This document shows positions 25,401-37,534 of a DNA stretch of 64,000 bases, piece by piece. The stretch lies in contig OW285193.1 in assembly GCA_935421135.1 (NCBI GenBank), positions 10,650,099 through 10,714,098 of the forward strand, written 5' to 3'. The DNA comes from Bugulina stolonifera. Taxonomy: Eukaryota > Bryozoa > Gymnolaemata > Cheilostomatida > Bugulidae. Position numbers and translations under genes: made by a program. Every line of letters starts with the position of its first letter. Position 1 is the first letter of the stretch. The notes beneath the pieces were generated by a model that saw only the letters and a program-made list of their open reading frames with translations, was not told the DNA's origin and searched no databases.

Positions 25401-28400
25401 AACAGTTCGATAAACGGTCACATTAAGTTTACGTAGGGACATGTAAATGGAAATTGGCACTTTCTAGTGATTGTGTATCAATATACCATTATTTACAGGG
25501 ACGGTTATGAGATCGGTGATTTGGTAGGGCAGGAAAATAGTTGCTCTAAATCGACTATAAAGTACTGGTACAATTGTTGTGTCATCATTTGACATAATAT
25601 ACTGTATATTGATTTGGCATTTGTTCAAACTCTGGTCATTAAAAAGTTGAATAAATATTTTCTAACAATGTTGTATTTTCTGAAATGAAATAGATTGGTT
25701 CGTAAACTACATGTTGAATAATTAATACTGCTTAAATAAATATTTTGCATGTTGTACACATTGTAGTTATGTGTATTATGGCTTTAAATCAATATCTCTA
25801 TTAGACTACACAGTATTGATAATATTTAGTCTTAGAGTTGGTCTAGCAGGTAGAAAGTCTTGTGTCTAGTAATGATACCATTGGTCAATTCCAGACTGTG
25901 AACAGAAACTCTGGAGACTTAATTTGCTAACTTAGACAGAGATACTAGTGATTGATAGTAGTTGTATTAGTGTTTACAATCTGATTTACTAATATACATA
26001 TACAATTACTGGATGTGTTTTCTACATCAAACACAACGAAATAGATATTCTACTGTTATATAGTACATGTACCCAGATACTACAATAAATAAAATACTTG
26101 ACATATTCTTATTTTCAATTACTCAAAATATTGTATCAGTTTTTGAAATTCCTGCAGAAAAGCACTGTTTATCTTTTTTTACTGCAAGTTATTTGAACTT
26201 ACAGTAACAGAGAACAAAGAAGGTAGTAGTTCTAACAGTACCACATGGCTTACAACTAACCTGACAGTAGCAACAGTATGCTGTAGCCCAACAACATCAG
26301 CTGTAGGTACCTGCTCCACTATAACTTTGGTCTTTGGTTGCTCTACAACCTGCTTCTTAGGCGGTGGCCTAGCAGACAACTCCTGGATCTTTTGTTTTAG
26401 AGAGCTACAAGTAGATGTTGATAGATTTAGTATTTTATGTAGGACTACCCGGCAACGAATCCATTGAACAGAATCCAATGAATTGCTCTTAAAAAATAAA
26501 TAAAGATCCACCTGCCTGACTGTGCTCCTCGATGGTGCACAGTAATGTGTTACTATGTATAGCAATGAAATGATGTATAAATTGGTGGTATCACTTGAGA
26601 GAGGATAAATCCGAATCAGATGACTATGAGTATTCCCACCTGTTTTCCTGCTGCAGAGTCTTGCTCTTCTTCTGTGCCTTGTTGAGCCTCTCTTCCATGG
26701 AGCAAATAGTAACGGAGTGCTGCTTGATCTGTTCTTTATAACTCTTTAGGTTCTCATCCTCATTCAGCATCTTAGAGTCGTACTCCGCCTTTAGAGCTGC
26801 TATCTCGTCAGCCTTGGCTTGCTCCAAGTCAGCTATATCCTTCTGTAAGCTCTCCTTTCAACATACAAATATACATCATCACTTATCAAAACTAAAAATA
26901 ACATATTAAAATATTCATATCATGGTGTATAATAATATTAAATGTATGTGCTGGAAGCTAAACCGATGGATTTTAATTTAAGCAGATTCGATATGTTCCC
27001 ATAAGGGGATAAGAAATTCCGCATTAACTTACATAAGGACAAACCACCAACATGTAACTAATTGCGAATGATATTAGGATAGAATTCATTTACTTCTCAT
27101 TTATGCCTTAGAGAAAAAGTAGCATCATATCCACACCTGTTGTTTCTCACTTTCCTCTAACCGCTTCAGAGCTTCACTAGCTGCTTCTAGCTTAGTTTTA
27201 CCAGCTTCTTGCTGTTCAAGGAATGACTGTTTGAGGGCAGCCATATTGGATTCTAACTCTTCACACTTCTTCTTTTCAATTTCTAACGAACTCTCTCTTC
27301 GTTCAGCCTCTATAGCTCTGAGATCTTCAATTGATTTGTTCATTCTTCCTTCAGCTGCAACCATGATTGTCAAGACACAATTTAAATATCAATATATTAT
27401 ACAGGTAATTCTATGTTTGATTTATATGCCAATCTTAACAGAGTAGTCATTTACATTTAAACACAAGCGATATGAAACGTCCACTTATGCCAGAACAACT
27501 TATTTAGTGACGTATACCTTCCGTCCTAGCCTGCTCTCTGGCCTCTGAAACTTTCTCGGCCATTTCCTGTTTAAGGTTGGCAAGTTGTGTTGCCATTTCA
27601 GCCTTATGATTGGCTTCAATAGTTCGTATTGTAGACTCAACTCCATCTTTTTCTTTAATAGCTTGTTCCCACTTGGAGAACAATCCCCTTATGTGTGTTG
27701 CAGGTGCTATAATATATAATTATGAACAGATTTAATACGTATAATTAAATTTAATTTATAAATCATAGACATTTATAATCATAGACATGTGTTTATAAGA
27801 ACGTACCATCAGATGATAAAGCTACGTTAATGCCACACTTTTCTAGAGCATCTTCAATATCTTGTTGCCAGTTGAGCTGAGCTTGCATATTGTCTACTAG
27901 CACCTGTTTGATGACTTGAATAGTGTCAGAAGCGCCCAAGAGTGACAATGCTTGCAGGAGAGACAATTCATGCTTTAGTGGAGTAGAAAGTAGACCACTT
28001 GCTTGCAGCCGTGCCTAGAGGTAAAAATCATTGATAGGATATATATTATTATGCAGAGAGACTGTCATAATAATATGTGATATTTTGGTACCGAAATCGA
28101 AGATATTTTTGGTTAAACTATGAAGGTAAAACATAAAAATATGGTGTTGTTTGCACCACAGCATAAAATAAACCAATGGAATTATGTAGTTATTGAAGGA
28201 ATTTCATTATTAACTCACGAATGACTCTGAGAGGTGCTGCTTTAATGACTTCAAAGCCTTTTCTCCTTTCTTCTCCAGACCATTTAGCTGTTTCACTTGA
28301 TCTTTCAGCTCTGTTATCTGTTTCTGATTGGTTGTTCTCTCGTCAATCAGCTTCTTTAGCGAGTCCATCAACTGATCATCTGGCAATTCGTCATCCGGGT

Positions 28401-31400
28401 ATTTCACTCCAGGAGTAGAGAATGCAACTTGCACAACTCGATTCCTAAACCTCTCTGCCTATAGTCAGAGTCAATAATAACATGAATAGGTCGAATCACC
28501 TAACTGAATATATGGATACAAATATAAGGCCTACACACATGGTCTATGAGTATCAAGTATAAATAACAACTCTCAATTCATACTAGACGACAGCACTAAA
28601 GAAATGACAGCAATATTATAGAATATCTCACTCGTCTTGTGGAAAATCAAGTCCGAAAGAAGTTGGAATAAAATTATCACACTATTTTCTACAAACAACT
28701 AATTATATAATTTAAATCTCAATCAAGGTCACCTTTTTATTAATTTGTTCAAGGTCAACTCTGATAGCTCTCTCAGCACGCTGGGCATCTAAGAACTCAG
28801 CCTTGCAGTGCTGTACTTCAGATTGTAGCTTAGACATCTCTGCATTGGCGTCAGCTAGTTGGGTGGTTTTCCTATCCATCTCTGCCTTCATCGTCTTCAT
28901 TCCATCCGTGAGCTCTTGAATCTTACTTTCAGCATTCTTAAATTGCTACAAATATTTGAAGGTAGATGGTATGATACACAATACATGCGCTATTACATTA
29001 TCATAAGGTAGCTTACTATATCGCTGTTACCATATTTATTTTATCAATCTATCAATCAATCTACTGAACTCAATATTTTCTTCTCGTTATTTGATTATTC
29101 TGATTTTAAGCACATGTAGAGGAGAGATCATTGAAATTATTTTTACTATTTAAATAAACTATAAAAGTTATGCAACTACAAAAACTCAGAGCTAGACAAG
29201 GATATGCTACTGTAACTTTGACATTATACATCGTGCGACAGAGTAAAACAACAATTGACACATAGAAATTCAGACAGGGGAAGCTGTAATCACTGGTGCA
29301 CGAAGGGAGTCAAGGGGACATAACTTCACAGGTCTCTTTTTTTATATAACATACATATATATGCATAGCATAGATATACATGTATGCTATTACTTCTCTC
29401 TTTGGTTTCCCATATTTTGGCTAGTTAGTACATGTATAATCTCTATAAATAATTTTAGATAAATAATGTCGAGATTTTTGCAGAATAAAGTTTTAAAGCA
29501 ACATCACATATCGCTAATTAATACAAAATAATGTAATTATGTTTAAATCTAGAAACAACTGGTGACAGAACTGCATGCATGCAAGTGGAAATAACTCCAA
29601 CAACAGCATTCATCTACCATAACGAATAGCGTGTATAATACGTGTCCCAAACCACCAAATTCAGTGTGAGTATATTCAAGACCCTGTGTAAAATGTTTCC
29701 GAAATTAACTATTGCAAGTAACTGTTCACAGGTGAATAGCCTAAGCTCCATGCCTAACGGCAACTAACGGGTGAATTAGGGATTGATTAAAATTCTCAGT
29801 TTTAAGAGTTTGAAGGACAAACATCTCCATAAAATTTATACTGTGTATTTCGGTACATCAGTAGTGAATTTTCATTTTACACAGGGGTGACCTGAATATA
29901 GGTGACAACATATAACGGGATTATAATTAATTATACGGCAAAAGCAGCGTCAGCATTGCAACAGGAAATAATAAACTAAAACTAAGGATCATTCTTATTG
30001 GTGGAATTAAATATAACGATAATCTTACTCTTTTCTGTCTATAGTCAGCCTAACATAATTACAAAACACCACAATAAATAATAAAAACAACAATCTACAT
30101 AAAAATTTCACATGCGTAAAATTATTATATAACGCTAAAGGATTAGCAAAAAAATTGCAACCAGATGACGACACAAGACATTGCAAGAGAGCCATCAATC
30201 ACATCTATATAGCATAGACCAACACAATGCAACACAACTCATGTACTTGGTGACCAAATTCTGCCAGGTTCCGCGGTTGTTAGTATTGGTGATGAAGTGC
30301 AATTAATATAAAAGAATACGACGAGCAAAATAAAAAAGTAAAAATTTCGCAAAGGTACGACTCTGTACCAAATTTATACTTTTAACATGATTCATGAAAG
30401 ATAGAGTAAGCTATCTGCATGCTAGATATGACTCACCAGTCTAAGCCCAACAAGCTCTTTATCTCTAGCAGTCTCCTCACTACCGTCTTGTGCTGATTGT
30501 TTCACTCTCGCCATTTTAGAGGTCAGTGTGGCTATTTGTACATCTCTATTTCGAACATCCTTCTTCAGCTGCTCGATCTCTCTAGTCAGACGACTGATTG
30601 AAGTATCCTGAGAGAAAACAGATATTTAATTGTCGAAACAAAATAACAACAAAAGCAATTTGAGAAGATCGGCAATGTCTGAAGATAGAGCTCTACTTTT
30701 GCCAAGAAAGTTTTGATCATGATTTTTGACACAAAATGTTTAAAATTGGAACAGCCGAAAATAAGCTGATTTATTTGAAAAATGACACCTTAGACAAAAA
30801 TGGTTACCCCCGTTGCGTTCATCTAGATAAGCACAGGAAGTTCGCGCGAGGTTCGACACAATAATTATATAGTATATATATATATTTGTATAGTCCCACT
30901 TTTTTACTCAGTAAACATAACATAATAGTTGAAAATTCAAACATAGTTTGATTGCTAGATTTCTTACACACTGAAATTGGTGATCGAAGGAAATAGTTAT
31001 TTTTAGACAGAAACTATATAGAACAGCTTCACACAACCACACATGGAAACATCAGTCAACAGAAGTCATGTATGTAGGCTATGTTCATGGGAGCACAGTC
31101 TATGCTATATACATGTACAGACTGTGTTCATGGGAGCACAGTCTATACTATATACATGTACAGGCTGTGTTCATGGGAGCACAGTCTATGCTATATACAT
31201 GTACAGGCGGTGTTCATGGGAGCACAGTCTATGCTATATGCATGTACAGGCTATGTTCATGGGAGCACAGCCTATGCCATATACATGTACATGCACAGGC
31301 TGTGTTCATGTATCACATGACTCGTCTTTTGCGGTCAGCAGATGCATTCGATGCTGTGATAATCTCTGGCCAAATGTCAATATGAAATATTTTCCGGCTG

Positions 31401-34334
31401 AATTTTTACAATCAAATAAACTATAATTCACCACACCTACCTTCTGAGCCAATTCATGGTAAATATTCAACTCCTGGCCAATATTAGATACCATACTAAA
31501 TACACTTACAATTTACACTACAACTAATCCAGTAAGTGTAAGATCTAGAATTGCTGGGGTTGTTCAAAACCAAAATAACGCCGGCAAACAACTGCATATT
31601 TATATATACACTAAATAGTATTATAAAGAATTAGATAATCGATGAAAAACATATATTACTTCTTAGATTGTTACTCTAAATCTGTAATAATGTTGGAAGC
31701 TAAGCAACACTGTAGATTAACAACACTAAATAGTCGATATAAACAAGGAAAGTCACCATGGTTACAGGATGCACTCACAACAGATTTTGCCTTAGCACTA
31801 ACCTTAGAGCTCATATCTCTTTGGGTCTGGTTTACCAGCCCTGAGATAATATTCTTGTCCTTCCTAACTCTCTCGAGCTCTGCTCTAACTGAATAAAGTT
31901 CCTGTAGCTTATCATTGAACTCCTGAACTGTGACAGTGTCTTCAGATATCAAATTTTTCCTTGACTTCTCCAACTTATTTACCTGTAAGAGACTAAGTAT
32001 GATGTGATAACCCCAAGAGATCAGTTGCTTATGAAACCTTTTAGAAGGAAACTGTCAACTTTTGCATAAAGGACAATCAACAAGTTAGTATAGTTGGATT
32101 TTAAATAATCACCAGAATGATAAGAAATTGCTTCACATGATGGAGTGTGTACTATACATGTGCAAGACCAACAGAAATAATATGTATGCGGCCAAAGTGA
32201 TTTCTAACTTTACACTGGAGAATTCTAGCAAAGGCTGAGTAAAGTTTCTGCATACTAGAAAATAAGCTGCCGACGTACATGTTTGTAAAGTAGCAGGTAT
32301 AAACTTGTAACATAATATTGATTCAATGTTCATATCGCATTATCAGGAGATCAAAAATTTAATACTATTTATTAGCAAACAGTATTAGCTTCATCGATAA
32401 TCAAATAATATTATCAACCCAACAGCAATACTGGTGTTTGGTTCCTGTTGTTGGCATGCACGATATACACGTATTAGAACACTAGGCTAGACGACGGACA
32501 TATGGCAATATTAGCAAATACCACTAGTTACATGTACATAATAGACAAACCTTATCTTTTAAGACTGCAATTTCTGTCTTCTTACTGTGTAGCTCCTTCT
32601 CTAACTTATCCACCATTTTGTTTGTATCACTGTTTTGTTGTTGAGATGCTAGTTGATTCTTCAACTGTTCGACTTCACTAGTTAACCGTTCTGAATGGAA
32701 ATCAAAAATGTTAGTTATTAGCAACGTCAAAACATTCACAAAATACAAAAGAAAAACTTAGGTATTGCAAGATGTACATTTACATAACCAGCAAATTAAT
32801 ATCGAGAATGGGACAAAACAGAAAATAAATCAATTTGGAAAATAACTGAAATGGAAGTAATTTAATTATAGTTTAAAAGAGTGAATAATTAGATGGACTA
32901 CTGGGGAGCAATCATAATACTATAATTCATCATGTAATGGCACCAATTACACTGACAGTTTGATGTCAATGAGAGCTGGGAATCAAATAACGTGATCTGA
33001 TTGGTCAACTGTTATATTACGTTGTGTTCAGCAGCATTGAGAACTCCAAAGGTTCAGTATTATGTAATATTCCAAAAAGTATATTCTACTGAACAGAATT
33101 ATTTTGAAAATGCCACTGGTATACATGAATAACACATTATATGCCTCCCTGTAGTAATAATAGGCTTAAAAAATTCACAAAAGCTAATGCTTGGCGACAA
33201 CTCATGATTTCATACCTATTTTCATATTTTTTCTTTTCATAGCCTGTGTTCTAGATATTTCCTCACTCAACTCTGCCATCTTCTGATCATGCTCGGCTTG
33301 TGGAGTAAGAGCAACAGTTGAGGGAGAGTCAGCAGTAGGTCTGTCAGCAGCAGCTGTAGGTGTCACCCAGGAACCTGTCAGGCATTGCCATAATGCAGAT
33401 GAGGGTATAGATGTACAGTGAGATATGATAATTTGACAACAAGTGACAAGTAAGGTACATAGTCTGGGAGCTGCAATACACTACCCTGAAGAATTTATAG
33501 CCTACCCTTTATTGTTGAAGGCATCTCAGGAGGGGTCTGGTGTCTTCTTGCACCAGCACTAAGGGGGCGTGTCCGTAAGGAGACATTGGTGTGCTGTGGA
33601 AGAGTTGTAGCCCCAGTAGATGCCCACGCAGGTAAGCTAGCAGGTTGTGTTGTTAACTGTAGGTGAGGGAGACCTTGCTCAGGAGGAGGTGGTTGATAAG
33701 GATTTCGGGTAATACTACTATTTGCTTGCCATCCTCTCTGCTGTATAGTTGGCTACAGATATTAATAAGTATGCTATTGGATAATGCATAGAGTATGATA
33801 TGTAGCTACATTTTGCATGTCAATCTCAAATAAATATTACAGACTTCCTACTAATACCCGTCTTTGTTAGAAATATAAGATCTGTAGATGCTGATCGTCA
33901 AGAGACTATATTTCACCTATTTACATTCAGATGAGAATATTTTATTATCGAGAAATGTAAGAATTCAACCCGCAACTCTTCTTACTAGGTGATCTACTAA
34001 ACAACAAGACTCTGAAAATCTCAGACTAGTTATAGCAACTCACATCATCTAATTCAAACTGATAAACAGATCCTCCATATCCAAATCTGATTTGATCAAA
34101 AGGAGCCAATCGAACTGCTGCATTCTGAATACGGGTGTCATTGATGTACGTTCCTTGGGATGAATTGAGGTCTTGTAGCACAAAGCAGCGCTCTTCCTCA
34201 CAGAATTCCACAAGTGCATGCTGCAGGTCAACACTGGGTGATTGAATAGTGATGTCACAATTCTCTCTACCTACGGTAGTTATCTTTGGGGCTAAAGACA
34301 GCAGAGTATCATTGGATCGTAGAAATCCCCTCAT
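19408..34334 (-). CDS. FHAD1: FHAD1-like forkhead-associated domain coiled-coil protein (24 exons, ~1367 aa)
   Basis: Exons 5' to 3': 34044-34334, 33506-33752, 33216-33374, 32551-32690, 31803-31982, 31441-31473, 30437-30607, 28733-28945, 28219-28458, 27807-28014, 27518-27706, 27137-27354, 26640-26854, 26261-26404, 23001-23097, 22639-22808, 22344-22455, 21857-22028, 21513-21751, 20969-21141, 20512-20611, 19945-20139, 19637-19783, 19408-19458. Every junction keeps phase and the sum is 4104 nt, close to the length of human FHAD1. Exon 1 is an FHA domain (residues 1-97) with [15 protein letters not shown] and [13 protein letters not shown]. Exon 2 is Pro-rich. The rest is heptad-rich coiled coil apart from a helical segment around [17 protein letters not shown]. 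The start at 34334 follows a splice acceptor, so a 5' UTR exon is likely upstream. Known role is poorly defined (testis/cilia expressed in vertebrates). The 33-bp exon 6 is the least certain. Confidence 0.9.
23784..24278 (+). CDS. Nested two-exon gene for a 100-aa single-pass membrane protein
   Basis: Lies on the opposite strand inside the 3.2-kb FHAD1-like intron 23098-26260. Exon 1 is 23784-23896, ending in a gtaagt donor after a 2-nt partial codon. Exon 2 is 24089-24278, following a pyrimidine-rich tract and acceptor (cgtcttcgaatag). The joined frame is 303 nt with stop TGA. Residues about 11-38 form one strong hydrophobic helix (ending [18 protein letters not shown]), followed at once by a basic stretch ([14 protein letters not shown]). 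This predicts N-terminus outside and C-terminus in the cytosol, with no cleavable signal. The tail is polar with an Ala run and ends DYEMTNYM. No family recognised. A longer frame begins at 24045, but it has no membrane segment and starts inside the predicted intron. Confidence 0.55.
24957..25156. repeat. Degenerate ~37-bp tandem repeat
   Basis: Units containing gtgttacactgtaatacata followed by acttagagatttccaa. Two units are almost exact (about 25045-25125), with two or three decayed copies either side. Intronic. Confidence 0.75.
31079..31310. repeat. 43-bp minisatellite, 5 units plus a fragment
   Basis: Units contain gttcatgggagcacagtcta and end in atatacatgtacagg. The last full unit has a 6-bp internal expansion (catgtacatgcacagg). 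As 43 is not a multiple of three and no unit holds a stop, all three plus-strand frames stay open. That makes three false overlapping frames. It lies in the FHAD1-like intron 30608-31440, about 130 bp from the 33-bp exon. Confidence 0.93.
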
Positions 34335-37300
34335 CACTGAAAACATAGAGGCAAAAGTAAATCCTTATAGTAGGTTTAGCCTAAATTACTGTCTACTATA
34401 ATGACCTATGAGTCTGATATGAGCTATTGCACCAGATTCCAGTAAGTGGGCTGCTAGTAGTCATTCTAATACGTTAGAATATACATGTACATGTTAAGCA
34501 ACTATTTACCTTAATTAGTGTTCTATTCACTCAGTAATGACCAGTGGTTGCTAGTCAGAAAGTATTTTATAAACTGAATACAAGAGCAAAAAAAAAAAAA
34601 TGCAAGAGCGACAATCACATCATTATTCTACTCTTATGTTGACACAATTTAAATTTTATAATATTCATTTCATATTCATATTCATTTTTTTTTGATTTTC
34701 TCACACAGACCACACTTGTGTGTGATAATAGCTAGCCATACCCTGTTAAACTACATATATATCGGCTAATTACCAAAAATGTTTTATTATAACTGCTATT
34801 ATAATTATTAATTTACAAATACATTCTATGGCTAGCTATTGTATGGGATAGGATCATAAGGGTATATTGATATGATTATCACTGAAGAACTGAATAGTAG
34901 GTGGATGATAAAACGCAAGAACTTTTTTAAAATAAAAGTCAGTCAAACATACAATAGAAAAACAACATAATTATTTTTTATCATATAAATATTCTATAAT
35001 AATAATTTTATAATTATTTTAAAAATCAGAAATAAAAAATAAAATAAAAATTTAGCAGAACAAATTGAAACCTACCTGTTAAGGGCAATATGCTTTTAGC
35101 AATATAACATCAAAAGTCATTAAATATGTAAACAGATACAACTTGAACACATGTATATGTAAGATTGTACTGTGCTAATTCTGGAATATTTTGTTCACCA
35201 ACTGATCTGACTTGGATCTTCCATTCAGTAGCAGGTGCGATTAACGCCTGCGCACTGTTGCCTGGATACATAACAACATTCTAGCCTCCATACCTCATTC
35301 ATAAATAACTTTACCATATTAAGACTTAATATTAAAATAAAATAGTTTTGTTTGACAAAATTGACTATTAATTATAAAATCAAGACTTTAATTGATTAAA
35401 TAGAATCTGTTAAAATAATATTTTTGTTAAAACCTAACCAATTGCAGTTTTGAGACTGTAATCAAACTCGTTATTTGGGACCTGAATAGGACTGAGCCTT
35501 AGCGGATTTTAAAAAAGTTTAAAATAAGTCTGGGTATAAGCAATACGCTCGCACCAATAATTGGTTCAACATAAGATTTGCAGGCTATAAGCTGGGCTGG
35601 GATGGCGTATAGTTCTATCATTTTGTCACGCTTTCGTTCAACTTTCTCAGTTCTCAACACTTACAATCATGATTATCATTAGATTCTGATCTGATGTTTG
35701 AAGTGACTTTGATGCATCTGTTACCCAACCTTTACCTAGCCCTATTTATATAGTTACTTTTGCTTTATCTGAACGTGGATAATTTGTTTATTAACTAAAC
35801 TGATTTTCACCGGCCATTTTCTTCTGGCCCTGTCATTTTCATTTTGATTTTTATTTTAACTTTTTCTCTTTCTTTCCTGCGAATGCGTTTTTGTTTTTTC
35901 CCTTTTCCTTTTTGAATTTATCTGTGCAACAGCATTAAAAAACATGCTACGTTTTCATATTGGACATGCAAAACAGCATGGTACTCATGTTGTACAATAA
36001 ATAATCATGTTAGACATCTATCTATCTAGTATCTACATATAATTTATGCTATCCCTATCATACCTATCCAATGGACCAATTCTTTCCTATGACATTTTTA
36101 TATTACTTATTACTAGGATAAAGTTATCATTATATTAATTATACAGTTTGTAAAATAGTTATACAGATTAATAATTTAATAATAAATCAATAATATTATT
36201 AAGATTTCCGTAGCCCGATTATAATTATTATAATTTTTTTAATTTTATTAGTAATATCATTCGATTATTAATAATATACATGTAGTAGTCTAGTGATTGT
36301 ATTAATATTCATACTCCGATATTAGATATTTTTATTCAATTTTTATGTTAACCGATATAAATGTTAGGCTTATTAGCTAGTGTTGAGGCAATGAATTTTG
36401 CATTGGTAAGTTGTTTAGCTACCGCCAGCTATTATGAATGTGTCAAGCTACATGTACAAGGTTACCACCTATGTTATTTGTCTTGGGTAGCAATGTAGAT
36501 CATTTTGACACATTATGAATCATTATATGCCCATGTGCAGCGAATTCTCAAACATCAACAATATTACAATGTAAGAAAGAGATGCTGTCATTTACCTCAC
36601 TTTCAAAATTGCAACTGCAATAGATGAACATTATGTTTCATACAAAAGTACAGTGGAACTTGGATAACTCTACTCGCAAAACTCAGATAGTTGGATAACT
36701 CAGCCTACCCCACAAGGTCCCAGCCTGGGCAATGATAATTGGCTTTAGATAACTCAGACTTTACTGCTCTAAGTCGAACAGTTTCTTGCAAGCCAGGTTC
36801 TGAATAGTAATAAACTACATGGTTATAAAGCAGCCACCCATAAAATTACTATGTCGTATAGCTTTTGGGCTACTGCGATAGCTATTTTTAAACCTTTGTT
36901 GGGCCTAGCTGCTAATTATGCTAAACACTTGTACAAACAAGCAGACATTGTCAATTATTCCAGTGAACGCCAATGAAGTAATAAACTATTACAGAATTGT
37001 TTACCAAATAATTTCACATCCTCAACTCTTGTTTCTGTGCTGTAAGGCCTACATGGTCCTGTCATCTTTTATTTATCATTTTTTATTAGGCCTATACATG
37101 TATTCCTAAGTGACTGCCCAGAAATTATATTGTCATTATATATGATCACGTAGCTAAAACTTCTCATAACTCGACCATTTTTGCTGGTCCGCTGAAGTCT
37201 GAGTTATCCAAGTTCCACTGTTAGTAGTTGTTCACGCGTACGTTTTTACAAGACTAACTCTTATTCATTATGCAATGACTGGTTGACCCGTTCACAATAT

Positions 37301-37534
37301 GTCATGGTCACATGATGCACCAATTACACAGGTATTCACTCTCCCTAAAATCAAACTATCTAGTAATTAGTAACCGTACTATTTTATGAGGTTCATAGGC
37401 TAATCTCACCTTAAAAATAAGATATATTGGACTTCATATCTTATGTCTTTGGCGTAGTACTCTGAGTTGAAGTTCATATTATGTAGCTGCCTATATACAG
37501 TATGTTCCACCTTTAGTTGTAGCTATTGCCTGAA
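34335..37534. other. Intergenic between divergent FHAD1-like and GEMIN5 genes
   Basis: About 3.2 kb separating two genes transcribed away from each other, so both promoters lie here. AT-rich, with an A run at about 34590. It contains the terminal-inverted-repeat element at 36651-37220. No supported coding sequence. The open frame at 36918-37109 lies within that element and shows no transposase features. Confidence 0.6.
36651..37220. mobile_element. Non-autonomous TIR transposon, pogo/Tigger-like (570 bp)
   Basis: Ends are a perfect 20-bp inverted repeat: cagtggaacttggataactc at 36651-36670 and its complement at 37201-37220. The subterminal parts repeat gataactcag-type motifs, as in Tigger/pogo MITEs, whose ends begin CAGT and often contain GAAC and TAACTC. 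The left flank is TA. The right flank is TTA, so the TA target duplication is imperfect. No transposase reading frame remains. Confidence 0.7.

Larger units (their letters stand above)
23098..26260 (-). other. Large FHAD1-like intron hosting the nested gene
   Basis: Largest intron of the FHAD1-like gene. It holds the nested plus-strand gene (23784-24278) and a degenerate 37-bp tandem repeat (about 24957-25156). The remainder is AT-rich with nothing else supported. Confidence 0.6.

Noticed and set aside
31043..31426. Three overlapping plus-strand frames with repetitive Cys/His/Tyr sequence
   Set aside because: Artefact of the 43-bp minisatellite: the period is not a multiple of three and no unit holds a stop, so every frame stays open. 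The array lies in an FHAD1-like intron.
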